A stretch of DNA of 64,000 nt from MWEH01 sp035409945. Its GTDB lineage: Bacteria > Bacillota > Clostridia > Christensenellales > DTU072. The stretch spans positions 258,069 to 322,068 of the forward strand of contig DAONQC010000002.1 in NCBI GenBank assembly GCA_035409945.1. The letters are read 5' to 3'. How positions within the stretch are numbered: the first letter of the stretch is position 1; every line of letters begins with the position of its first letter. Under the pieces are notes generated by a model, which worked only from the letters and a program-made list of their open reading frames with translations, was not told the origin of the DNA and made no database searches. Both the position numbers and the translations under genes were made by a program. Positions 17,025-25,513 of the stretch are shown piece by piece.

Positions 17025-18419
17025 ATGACCGTTTTAACAATTAGAGCTTTAAGGCTAAAAGCTCCAAAAGTAGAAAGTAAAGAAGTTAAAAAAATTACAT
17101 TTGATGAAGAAAAAGCAGTTCGCGATTTAGGAGAAATGATTAAATGTAAGACCGTTTCATATCGTGATAGGAGTTTAGAAGATAATGCTGAATTTGAAAA
17201 ATTCTATGCATACCTAGAAAAAGCATTCCCAAACATTTATGAAAACACCGAATTAACAAAAATTGAAGATAGAGGACTACTCTTTAAATGGAAGGGATTA
17301 TCATCCGATAGTCCTAGCGTACTAATGTCCCACTTCGATGTAGTCCCATCTGACGATGAGAAATGGGATTATCCTCCATATAGCGCAGAAATTGTTGATA
17401 ATGAAATGTATGGAAGAGGTACACTAGATACTAAAATAACCACAAATGCAATATTTCAAGCTGTTGAACAATCCATTCAACAAGGCTTTGTCCCACAAAA
17501 CGATGTATATTTAGCATTTTCGGGTAGTGAAGAAACATCTGGACCACACGCAGTTACGATTGTAGATATTTTAGAAGAAAATAAAATATTTCCACGCCTT
17601 GTACTAGATGAAGGCGGAGCTGTTACTGAAAAAGTATTCCCAGGAGTTAATGTCCCATGCGCTATGATTGGAATTGCTGAAAAAGGTATGGTCAATCTTA
17701 AATACACCGTTAAAAGTTCAGGTGGACATGCTTCTGCGCCAAAACCTAAAACCCCAATCACCACCCTATCAAAAGCTGTTGCAAGAGTTAATAAAAAGCC
17801 ATTTAAAGCAAGACTTGTTAAACCTGTAAAAGATATGTTAGAGGCGATGGGAAGTTATAGCGATAACTTTTTATTAAAACTCTTATGTGGAAACCTTTGG
17901 TTATTCAAAGGTTTACTAGGGTTTGTAGGAAAGAAAATCGGGGGAAACATAAATGCAATTATGAGAACAACTACTGCATTTACAACAATGAAAGGTGCAG
18001 ATGCACTTAATGTAATACCTACCGAAGCATATCTAACATCTAATCATAGAATACTACCTGGAGAAACCATGCAATCAACTCTTGAGTATGTTAAAAAAGT
18101 GGTTAACGATAAAAACGTGAATATTGAAATAATTAATGGACAAGAACCATCAACTATTTCCGAACTATCTGGAACATATGATACTATAAAAGATACTATT
18201 CAAGAAGTTTGGCCGGGACTCCCAGTATCTCCATACTTAATGGTCGCAGCAACGGATAGTAGACATCACTGTAGAATATCAAAAAATGTATATAGATTTT
18301 CACCTATGCATATAAATCACGATGACCTTGCATTAATACACGGTCATAATGAAAGAGTATCTATTGATAACATACTAAAAGCAACTGAATTTTACTTAAG
18401 ACTTGTTGAAAAACTATAA
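17025..18419 (+). CDS. M20 family metallopeptidase (carboxypeptidase PM20D1-like)
   Basis: The 464-aa product is a zinc-dependent M20 peptidase or amidase. Metal ligands can be read in VLMSHFDVVPSD (His and Asp), YGRGTLDTK (bridging Asp), FSGSEETSGP (catalytic Glu-Glu), LVLDEGGAV, and the late His in PMHINHDDLALIHGHNER. The lid domain carries KSSGGHASAPKPKTPI. The architecture matches the carboxypeptidase PM20D1/CPS1 branch, which acts on N-acyl amino acids or peptides. No signal peptide is clear. AAGGGAGGAG precedes ATG 17025 at ideal spacing. It stands alone between a CDF gene and the surface-fibre block, and ends in a terminator after a decayed copy of its own tail. Confidence 0.92.
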   Translation: MTVLTIRALRLKAPKVESKEVKKITFDEEKAVRDLGEMIKCKTVSYRDRSLEDNAEFEKFYAYLEKAFPNIYENTELTKIEDRGLLFKWKGLSSDSPSVLMSHFDVVPSDDEKWDYPPYSAEIVDNEMYGRGTLDTKITTNAIFQAVEQSIQQGFVPQNDVYLAFSGSEETSGPHAVTIVDILEENKIFPRLVLDEGGAVTEKVFPGVNVPCAMIGIAEKGMVNLKYTVKSSGGHASAPKPKTPITTLSKAVARVNKKPFKARLVKPVKDMLEAMGSYSDNFLLKLLCGNLWLFKGLLGFVGKKIGGNINAIMRTTTAFTTMKGADALNVIPTEAYLTSNHRILPGETMQSTLEYVKKVVNDKNVNIEIINGQEPSTISELSGTYDTIKDTIQEVWPGLPVSPYLMVAATDSRHHCRISKNVYRFSPMHINHDDLALIHGHNERVSIDNILKATEFYLRLVEKL

Positions 18420-18445
18420 CAGATGAAATAAACCTTTAGGAAACA

Positions 18446-18535
18446 ATATAATACACAGACATACCGAAAAGGTATCTATTAATAATATACTAAAAGTGAC
18501 CGAATCTATAACTCGTTAAAAACTATAACAACTAA
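18446..18535. repeat. Decayed copy of the M20 peptidase 3' end
   Basis: GGTATCTATTAATAATATAC (18471-18490), then TAAAAGTGACCGAAT and GTTAAAAACTATAACA, repeat the gene tail AGTATCTATTGATAACATAC, TAAAAGCAACTGAAT and GTTGAAAAACTATAACA at a period of 115 bases. Bases after the stop codon are included in the duplicated unit. Confidence 0.85.
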
Positions 18536-18559
18536 AATCAACTTTTATGAAAAAACATT

Positions 18560-18592
18560 AACCATATGGCAAAAATGTCATATGGTTTTTAA
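18560..18592 (+). terminator. Terminator after the M20 gene
   Basis: AACCATATG (18560-18568) pairs with CATATGGTT (18579-18587) and is followed by a T-run. Confidence 0.85.
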
Positions 18593-18805
18593 TTTACATA
18601 TATTTTACTTAACGCAAATTATGTACTTTTCTGGCGATTCTTCACGATATGTAATATGTGGTTTTTGCTATGTTTTTGTAGCCATAGATACCAATATTCA
18701 ATATATTTTCGAAATCTAGAAATTATTGCAACTAGCTTTTTGTTTAAACCCGTTCGCTTTTGAAGGTTGAATTTGGGCAGAAAAAAATATCAGCGAAACT
18801 CATGT

Positions 18806-18834
18806 TTGACTTTACTCACATATAATTTTATTAT
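18806..18834 (+). promoter_or_regulatory. Putative promoter of the EAL-like gene, with 5' UTR hairpin
   Basis: TTGACT (18806-18811), a 17-base spacer and TATTAT (18829-18834) form a plausible promoter. The early transcript contains the inverted repeat CGAGCGCG (18848-18855) and CGTGCTCG (18867-18874), a GC-rich stem that is unusual in this AT-rich DNA and ends just before the Shine-Dalgarno site. Confidence 0.5.
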
Positions 18835-18897
18835 ATATATTATCACCGAGCGCGTGTTTTATTTTTCGTGCTCGCAATTTTAAAGCGGGAGATTTTT

Positions 18898-21309
18898 GTG
18901 GCAATTAAGAGGTTATCAAAAAAATCTAAAAAGGTAGATAGCAAGCTCGAAGAGGCGAATATAGAAAACAATCCTTCTGAAGATGAGATTAGTTCTACAA
19001 ACGCCGAGAACCCTTCTGACGAGAAACCAATCAGCGATACGACAGTTAATGATGCAGTTGTAGAAGAAACCCCTTCCTCTACCGAGTCCGAACCCATCGA
19101 GAACGAAGCCAATACTGAATCTACCACAAATGAAACATCTCTCCCCTCTACCGACGAACCCACAGACCCTGAAACAAATGTAGGCAGCAATGAACCTAGC
19201 GAGGAACCTTCCATTGACGAAGTTTCTTCCTCTACTGACGCTGAGCCCATAGAACCTGAAGACAATTTACCTAACGATGAGGAGTCCGCAAGTTTAGAAA
19301 AGGACGAACAAATAGAAACAACTGAAGATTTTAATGAAACATCAAGCGACGAAAGTTTAGATAGCTCTTCCACTGATGCTGAGGCTTCCGAGCCCGCAGA
19401 TGATGAAAAACCTTTAGATGAACCCAAAGATGACTCCTTTAGTGATATCCCACCACTTCCAGCGGAAGATATTGAGGAACCAGAAATCATATGGGAGCCA
19501 AAGACAAAAGAAGATTCAGAGCGTTTACGCGAAATAGATAGACTTGCAAATGAAGAAATCGATGCAATTGATGCTGAGATAACTGCACTTGAAGAGCAGA
19601 TTATAAAAGAAGAACTAGAAATTTCCGAAACTGAATTCGTCCCTGAGACAGAAGAAGAAAAACTTGAGTTTGAAAAAATCACCAAGATGGAAGAAGAAGC
19701 TAAAGAAGTTAGAGCTGAAGTGGAGGAGATGAAAAAAGAAATTCCACCACGAGTAGAAAAACACGATTCCATTGAGGTTTATGTTCCTGAGTTTGCAAAA
19801 GACGATCTAGATTCTGATAATGACCAAACCGACGATAGTGACGATGCTGATGAGGAAGATGAGGAAATAGAAGAATCTGAACCAGCAGTCGATGAAGATC
19901 CGTCGGTACAAGAAGAAATAGATAAAGCATATGAATCAGGAGTCAGTGGCGAATTAGATGAATGGGATAGAACAATCTTACTCCCGATTTTTGAAAACAG
20001 ACTTAGAATGAGCAAAAACTCTCTAAAATATGCTTATTCCAAAATCAAAAACACCATAATGTCTTACGTAGATGTAACAGCATCTTTTCAAGGAGCACTG
20101 GAAAACTTTAGATACAACAGAAAAATTATTTTACGATTTGCCATACATAAAAACACTTTGCAGTTATATTGCGCACTTCCAGTTGACTCTTTAGACACAA
20201 ATGTATATCCACACAAAAAATCCAAAGGTGACCATGCAAAAGCAACGCCAATAGTTGTTGACATCAATTCAGACGAGTCCGTAAAGAATGCAATTGAAAT
20301 TATTGCTGTTGTCATGGCAAAATTTTCAACAATTCAAAGAGAACAATTTGTTCCAACGGCGTATGCTGAAAGATATCCTTTAAATCCAAATGCTGTTTTA
20401 CTTGGAAAAGAACATATTGAACCCGTACTTGGACAGTATGATAACGATTTTGATTATGCACCTATATCTGGCGAAATAGTTAACGGCATAATAGAAACAA
20501 AATTCACCAAAGAACAAATAGAAGCAAAAAAGGAGCTAAAAGGCAAAGAAGTATTAGACGATCTAAGGCAAACTGCAACAACCATAAAAGCTGCAGTAGC
20601 ACTTTCCGAGCCAGTTGTATACTTCTTCGATCCAGCGGTAGCAAGAGACTCTAATGTGGACTATATAGGCATTCAACAAGTACTAAATGATAAGTTTTTA
20701 GGAAGGCTAATACCCCAAATGTTTTTTGCTGTTGCAGAAGGAAGTGACCGAATTGAGAAATTCAATTTCCTAGCCCTTGAAGAAGCTGTTAAGCAATGCA
20801 ATAGCTATCCAGAACATAGATTTGCACTAGCAGTTAGTTGCAGGTTATTAATCCGTGATGCCGTATTTGAAAGACTTGTTAAAAGCGCGAAAACCGAACG
20901 TGAAAATTTGATACTTTGTTTTGACTGTGCACTTTTAGAAGCTCTAGGAAATCTAGGACTAGAAAGAATTAGAAGGCTTAGAAATGAAGCTGGCGTTATG
21001 ATCATGATAGATAACTCTGAAAATGCTGGCATGAAAGTTTTAACAGAATATGACATAGAGTATATCCGTTTCGATGGAAGATTCTACTTAGGTGATAAAC
21101 CAAGACAAAGAGCACATCTAGAAATGATGACTGGATATGCAAAGTCACAAAACATAAAGACAACATCGATAAATGTAGCTAGTTTTAAAGAAGCACAACA
21201 CATGATTGAAAGAGGTGTCGATGTTATTCAAGGTACAGCTGCAGGAGATCCAAAACGAGTAATAACACTTGCCTTAAAATCAGCACGAAAAATGCCTATC
21301 GTAAGATAG
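18898..21309 (+). CDS. Acidic disordered protein with coiled coil and degenerate EAL domain
   Basis: The protein has four parts. Residues 1-200 are basic for about 15 residues, then low-complexity and Ser/Glu/Asp/Pro-rich, so likely disordered. Residues 200-290 are Glu-rich and probably a coiled coil (DAEITALEEQIIKEELEISE). Residues 355-500 hold a compact domain (NRLRMSKNSLKYAYSKIKNT, then LQLYCALPVDSL) that recalls a clostridial domain I cannot name. Residues 573-795 follow the EAL fold: IPQMFFAVAEG, ALAVSCRLL, GVMIMIDN, IEYIRFDGRF, GVDVIQGTAAGDP. The catalytic EAL, DDFG and EGVE motifs are lost, so phosphodiesterase activity is not expected; c-di-GMP binding is possible. GTG 18898 is preferred (GGGAG upstream) over GTG 18868. 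Confidence 0.8.
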   Translation: MAIKRLSKKSKKVDSKLEEANIENNPSEDEISSTNAENPSDEKPISDTTVNDAVVEETPSSTESEPIENEANTESTTNETSLPSTDEPTDPETNVGSNEPSEEPSIDEVSSSTDAEPIEPEDNLPNDEESASLEKDEQIETTEDFNETSSDESLDSSSTDAEASEPADDEKPLDEPKDDSFSDIPPLPAEDIEEPEIIWEPKTKEDSERLREIDRLANEEIDAIDAEITALEEQIIKEELEISETEFVPETEEEKLEFEKITKMEEEAKEVRAEVEEMKKEIPPRVEKHDSIEVYVPEFAKDDLDSDNDQTDDSDDADEEDEEIEESEPAVDEDPSVQEEIDKAYESGVSGELDEWDRTILLPIFENRLRMSKNSLKYAYSKIKNTIMSYVDVTASFQGALENFRYNRKIILRFAIHKNTLQLYCALPVDSLDTNVYPHKKSKGDHAKATPIVVDINSDESVKNAIEIIAVVMAKFSTIQREQFVPTAYAERYPLNPNAVLLGKEHIEPVLGQYDNDFDYAPISGEIVNGIIETKFTKEQIEAKKELKGKEVLDDLRQTATTIKAAVALSEPVVYFFDPAVARDSNVDYIGIQQVLNDKFLGRLIPQMFFAVAEGSDRIEKFNFLALEEAVKQCNSYPEHRFALAVSCRLLIRDAVFERLVKSAKTERENLILCFDCALLEALGNLGLERIRRLRNEAGVMIMIDNSENAGMKVLTEYDIEYIRFDGRFYLGDKPRQRAHLEMMTGYAKSQNIKTTSINVASFKEAQHMIERGVDVIQGTAAGDPKRVITLALKSARKMPIVR

Positions 21310-21389
21310 TAAAAAAATATAAACTTCAAATATATGACACTCATTAGACAACAAAAGTTTACTTAGTGTTGATATACTGAACAATAACT

Positions 21390-22541
21390 ATGGCAAAAAA
21401 GAAAGATAAAACTGAACAATTGTCAATAGAGGAACAACTCTCTGGTAGAACTGCGCCCGAACGTTCTGAAGACGGTCGTGGTACTCTTGTTCGCAAACCT
21501 AGTAGACGTGCCGAGAAAAAACTCAAAGCCCGTGGCGAGAACATGGTTGAAAATACTGATGAGTTAAGCGGGAAATATGAGTATATCATCAAAAGTAAAG
21601 ATGTTGAAAAGGAACATAAAAAGAGAAAAATTGTTAGATGGTTGATACTCTTCTTACTCCTTTTGCTCCTAATAGGTGGCGGCGCTTGGGGTGTTACTTC
21701 CTTCCTTGAATACAATAACTTCCGTGTTGTCATAGATAGACCCGGACGACAAATTTTTGCTATCAGTAGAGATGGTTTATTCCAAGATCAAAACTGGAAA
21801 AACACAACAGAAGTGTATAACATATCTGGTCCAAAATATATGGACAATATAACCATATTTGGCAACGAGCAAATATTCTTAGACATAGAGACAACAGATG
21901 TACCTGCGAATAGAGAAAATCTAATTGCAGCGACTTTCTATCTTGTCAATAAAACCGATGAGCAAAGAAGTTATATAGAGTACATCAATGTCAAAGAAGC
22001 AACCCAAGGAGTAGAACAAGCCATACGAATTATGATTGTAAAGACCACATATAATCCTGATGGAAGTGTTAAAAATAGACTCGTTGATGTATATGCAGCG
22101 CCGCACTCTCATGATGAAAATGGGAACCCCATTCCTGAACTTGTGGTACCTCTAGCTGAATATAATAACGAAATTAGATCCGACTATTATGCTGGTGCAA
22201 AGATGCGTCAAACACAAGCAACTTATGAAGAAAACGGCAAGACTGTTACAAGAGAATTAGTTGATGAGAATGCGACTCAAATGCAAGCTTGGTACACAAC
22301 ACCATTTGCGTCTCAAGATATTGTTATACGAAACGACATAACAACCGTACCTGAGGAGCGCAGAAGCGACTACATTGTTCCCCCAATGGGAGAAGGTGGA
22401 AAGGTAAAAATCTCCCTATTCATTTGGCTAGAAGGAAATGATAAAGACTGTATCAATGATGTTCTAGGTGGAACCATGAGACTTGACCTATCTTTCGACG
22501 AAATGCCCATCCCATCTGACCTCAATGTTCCAACCCCATAA
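21390..22541 (+). CDS. Single-pass membrane protein with TasA-like C-terminal end
   Basis: This 383-aa protein has a basic, Lys/Arg-rich cytoplasmic N-terminus of about 80 residues, one strong membrane helix (WLILFLLLLLLIGGGAWGV) and an extracellular domain of about 280 residues. The domain end KVKISLFIWLEGNDKDCIND followed by GTMRLDLSF matches the last strands of the neighbouring secreted proteins and of clostridial TasA/camelysin-like proteins, where IxIWLEGxDxxC is typical. Unlike those it has no SipW-type cleavage signature, so it probably stays in the membrane and could be the base or anchor of a surface fibre. It starts 80 bases after the EAL-like gene; no clear ribosome site is visible, which suggests translational coupling or a weak start. 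Confidence 0.75.
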   Translation: MAKKKDKTEQLSIEEQLSGRTAPERSEDGRGTLVRKPSRRAEKKLKARGENMVENTDELSGKYEYIIKSKDVEKEHKKRKIVRWLILFLLLLLLIGGGAWGVTSFLEYNNFRVVIDRPGRQIFAISRDGLFQDQNWKNTTEVYNISGPKYMDNITIFGNEQIFLDIETTDVPANRENLIAATFYLVNKTDEQRSYIEYINVKEATQGVEQAIRIMIVKTTYNPDGSVKNRLVDVYAAPHSHDENGNPIPELVVPLAEYNNEIRSDYYAGAKMRQTQATYEENGKTVTRELVDENATQMQAWYTTPFASQDIVIRNDITTVPEERRSDYIVPPMGEGGKVKISLFIWLEGNDKDCINDVLGGTMRLDLSFDEMPIPSDLNVPTP

Positions 22542-22889
22542 CCTTCACAAACACTCCCTAACAACTCAAACATTTATTAATCCCCCTCAATTTAAACTTC
22601 GCTATTTTTCACCAGTCTTTATCGACCATGCATAACAAATTTAATTTTCTCCAAAATCCTAATTCAGCTAACTCTCTTATCTTTACAACTTGGTGAAAAA
22701 TATAATTTAGCTCGATGTCCTATTTTTACTTATTTTTTGCCATTCTTTGCCAAGTTTAGGTAATCTTTATATTTTCGCTTGAATCCATAATTCAGCTTAC
22801 TTTTGCCCGCAATATCACAAAATTAGCCCTTTTATGCCCAAAAGGGTCAATAAAAAGTAAAACTTTACAAACATTTCACATAAAAAACA

Positions 22890-22918
22890 TTGACACGAGC
22901 GCGCACACACATGATAAT
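22890..22918 (+). promoter_or_regulatory. Strong promoter for the TasA-like gene leader
   Basis: TTGACA (22890-22895), 17 bases, GATAAT (22913-22918). The spacer holds GAGCGCGCACACAC. It would give a leader of about 400 bases that contains the structured segment at 23131-23268. Confidence 0.6.
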
Positions 22919-23130
22919 ATGTGTATATAAATAGGGATACGCACGATAAACCACATAGAGTAGCCCGTATTATGATTCTTTTAATTACATTTCTATTGTA
23001 TTTCGTTTTTGGTGTGATATACTATTTACACAAAACTAACAAGGCTTTGACTTTAAATTTATTGCAATTATAACCATAAAGTAATGTTAGATTATCAACA
23101 ATGTTAATGGAGATTTTCTCAAATGGAGAA

Positions 23131-23268
23131 GGTTGGCAAAATGGCAAAAAACTATTTTCGGTTAAGACGGTACGCTAGTGATGCGAGGTTACTAGATATG
23201 TACTGTGAGGTAGATAGCTAGTACCACACTGTAGTTTTTGGTAACTATAGCATTTTTATTCGCCAACC
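23131..23268 (+). ncRNA. Candidate structured leader RNA (riboswitch-like), unknown class
   Basis: GGTTGGC (23131-23137) pairs with GCCAACC (23262-23268) to close a 138-base element. Inside, GGTACGCTAG pairs with CTAGTACC (23169-23178 and 23218-23225, two-base bulge), and CTGTAGTT pairs with AACTATAG (23229-23236 and 23243-23250), followed by CATTTTTATT, which may act as a terminator. The element ends 64 bases before the TasA-like start codon. I compared it from memory with the c-di-GMP-I, ydaO, T-box and THF consensus and saw no match. The rest of the 790-base gap (22542-23130) shows only the promoter. Confidence 0.45.
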
Positions 23269-23332
23269 AACAAAGTAAGAGAGAATCAAAGTTATAAAAC
23301 AAGAAAAATAATATAAGGAGAAAAGAAAAATT

Positions 23333-24160
23333 ATGAAGACAAAATCATTATTTATTTCAACAGTCGCAATGGTAGTCATGCTAATCGTTGCACTATCAGT
23401 TGGAACCTTTGCATGGTACACTTCACAGAATGAAATATCCACACAAAGTGTCACAGTGGCGGCGACAACAACAGATGCATCAGCAATTGGTATTGGCTGG
23501 ACTACTTCTGCCGAGGCAAGTACAGTCGAATTGAAAGCTGGTACCGTTCGACCAATGATACCTCAGACAAAACCTGCCACCAATTCTGAAACAGAAGCTT
23601 TAACTTTCAATGAAGCACTGCTCAAAACAAACGCGCTAGGAGAGCTTGAAATTTCAGATATTTCCGACACTAGCGTACCTTGGAAACAACAAGAAAATAT
23701 TGTAGAAGAAGCTGCAACCACCCTCTATGTCAACAATCTAGACATAAACAGTGCTATAAAAGTAACTCCTAAAGTAACTATTCCAGATGCAGCGGCAACT
23801 GGTGCCAAACTTGGTCCTCTACTAAGAGTTGCACTATTTCATAAAACGGCAACTGAAAATGTATATCTTGGAACTTGGGGAAGCGACGCCCCTAACAAAG
23901 CCTACGCTTTAAAAATGAAAACAGCTGGAGAAGCAGGTGCACCACTAACAGGTAGCCCAGATCAAATTACGGTTATGGCTAACGAGTTTAATGTAACTGG
24001 TTCTGGCACTGCTGGCAGCGTGCAAATTTCTTTAACGGGCGGCGGGAGCGCGCAGATTCTTATTTACGCATGGCTTGAGGGAACAAAGTTAACAATGGCC
24101 AATATGAATTTCGATGCTGCAGCCTTTACCGTAACTTTCACTTCACAACTAGCTGAATAA
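23333..24160 (+). CDS. TasA/camelysin-like secreted protein (SipW-type signal)
   Basis: The 275-aa protein starts with a long hydrophobic signal (LFISTVAMVVMLIVALSVG) followed by TFAWYTSQNEIS, the typical end of signals cut by SipW-type peptidases in TasA, CotN and camelysin proteins. The mature part is small, beta-rich and low in charge, and ends with GSAQILIYAWLEG, the same strand as in the next gene and in the membrane protein upstream. It is expected to be secreted and to polymerise or attach to the cell surface. Start ATG 23333 has AAGGAG about 12 bases upstream. Genes for a related protein and a SipW-type peptidase follow, and a strong hairpin after the stop may reduce read-through so that this subunit is made in excess. 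Confidence 0.82.
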   Translation: MKTKSLFISTVAMVVMLIVALSVGTFAWYTSQNEISTQSVTVAATTTDASAIGIGWTTSAEASTVELKAGTVRPMIPQTKPATNSETEALTFNEALLKTNALGELEISDISDTSVPWKQQENIVEEAATTLYVNNLDINSAIKVTPKVTIPDAAATGAKLGPLLRVALFHKTATENVYLGTWGSDAPNKAYALKMKTAGEAGAPLTGSPDQITVMANEFNVTGSGTAGSVQISLTGGGSAQILIYAWLEGTKLTMANMNFDAAAFTVTFTSQLAE

Positions 24161-24211
24161 ACCCAAAAATAACTCAAATGATTAAACCGTCTTGAAACTA
24201 ACCGAAATGTA

Positions 24212-24243
24212 CCAACACCCAGTAATAAACTGCTGGGTGTTGG
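24212..24243 (+). terminator. Strong hairpin after the first TasA-like gene
   Basis: CAACACCCAG (24213-24222) pairs perfectly with CTGGGTGTTG (24233-24242). No T-run follows directly (GGAAAGTTATTTTAT), so it may be a partial terminator or an mRNA-stabilising stem. Confidence 0.6.
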
Positions 24244-24316
24244 GAAAGTTATTTTATAGAGTAAAACGCTAATAATTCGCTTTATTGTATAACATAAATA
24301 AGTTGGGAGAATTAAT

Positions 24317-25189
24317 GTGAACGAAGATAAGAAGAAAAATTCAATTGTCAAATCATCTCAGTTGTTTTTCACAACTATTATGCTAGTAGTATTACTTGTA
24401 GTTGGTCTTTCGACTGCCACTTTTGCTTGGTTTTCGTCCAATATAGAAGTTAGGTCAAATGAGTTGATATTTACAGCTAAGAATGTTGCTGGTGCAAACA
24501 TTTATATTACTTGGGACGACCCAGCGAATATTGATTTTGCAAGCCTTGATGCCACAGCTTTAAAAGCATTGCGGACAATTGAGTTTTCCGATCCAGAAGA
24601 GATTGCCCCTATGGTTCCCAATGTTGCTCCCGTCAAAGATACAACAAAAGCAATAGACTTTACCAGCTCGTTTTATGGCGCCACGACAGATGTACAAGTA
24701 GATGAACAGGATCCTTTAGTATTTAACATGGATGGATATCTCGAAAAACCATATACTGGGAATAATGGTGCAACGCCGGCTCAAAATTATTTTTACATCA
24801 TTAATGGAGATGCCACTGCCACTAATGTGTCTGCACTAGTAACAATCAAAGGTGACAATCTATCTCTATTACGCATCGCCCTATTTGTTGAAGATAAATT
24901 CAAAGGCATTGTCGTTGCTAATGATATCGACCCAAATGTGTCAGCGACGCATTACGGTGAAATTAAGTATGGACAAGATGCAACTACTAATGGTTTTGCA
25001 AAAATAGCTAATGAAGAAAATCTAATCTCATTTGAAATTCCAGGCACTGCAAATGAAGATGGAAAAGATAACTATGTAAAAGTAGCAATTGTTTGTTGGT
25101 ATGATGGAGTTTGGTTGGATGAATCGGGCCAAAACAAAACTGCTTCTGTATCACTTATTTTTAGAGCTGATTCAACTAATAACGGATAA
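24317..25189 (+). CDS. TasA/camelysin-like secreted protein (second copy)
   Basis: The 290-aa product has the same plan as its upstream neighbour: a Lys-rich start, a hydrophobic signal (LFFTTIMLVVLLVVGLSTA) and TFAWFSSNIEVRSNEL at the predicted SipW cleavage site. The mature part is rich in Asp, Asn and Thr and ends in VKVAIVCWYDG and SVSLIFRADS, equivalent to the IxIWLEG strand. Sequence identity to the first copy is low outside the signal and the end, so it is probably a different subunit such as a minor or accessory fibre protein. Translation begins at GTG 24317 with GGGAGAA upstream. Confidence 0.82.
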   Translation: MNEDKKKNSIVKSSQLFFTTIMLVVLLVVGLSTATFAWFSSNIEVRSNELIFTAKNVAGANIYITWDDPANIDFASLDATALKALRTIEFSDPEEIAPMVPNVAPVKDTTKAIDFTSSFYGATTDVQVDEQDPLVFNMDGYLEKPYTGNNGATPAQNYFYIINGDATATNVSALVTIKGDNLSLLRIALFVEDKFKGIVVANDIDPNVSATHYGEIKYGQDATTNGFAKIANEENLISFEIPGTANEDGKDNYVKVAIVCWYDGVWLDESGQNKTASVSLIFRADSTNNG

Positions 25190-25377
25190 TTGTAAGCCCC
25201 CTGTTATTAACTCAAGATAAAAGTGCGCACAAATTATTCACTTTTTAACATTTATAGACTAGATAAAATGCTGTTGTTTAGTGTATCAGTCTCTTCATCC
25301 CTAATATACAGTGCATTTGTACCATTAGGCTTTGTATTTGTTGAGATTAAATGTAGCCATACGCACGCGCGCGCAAT

Positions 25378-25406
25378 TTGTATTGTATTTTAGTTAAAAA
25401 TATAGT
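25378..25406 (+). promoter_or_regulatory. Putative promoter of the first SipW-type gene
   Basis: TTGTAT (25378-25383), 17 bases, TATAGT (25401-25406). A GC box ACGCACGCGCGCGC (25361-25374) lies directly before the -35. Nothing else was seen in the 324-base gap. Confidence 0.4.
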
Positions 25407-25513
25407 ATATTTGTATATGTAGAGGTGTTGAGTAGCTAATTAACAAAAATACTCATCGCATGTTGTAACATTGCTTTTATATCATACCTCGGTCAAGTTA
25501 AGGAAAATAATAA

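Noticed and set aside
18843..19772. Long minus-strand frame, Ser-rich, 309 aa
   Set aside because: It is antisense to the acidic Glu/Ser-rich part of the EAL-like gene; GAA/GAT codons read as TTC/ATC and give Ser/Phe-rich shadows without stops. No ribosome site.
23131..23268. c-di-GMP-I riboswitch
   Set aside because: The conserved GCAAACC and ACGCAAAGCC segments of that class are not present.
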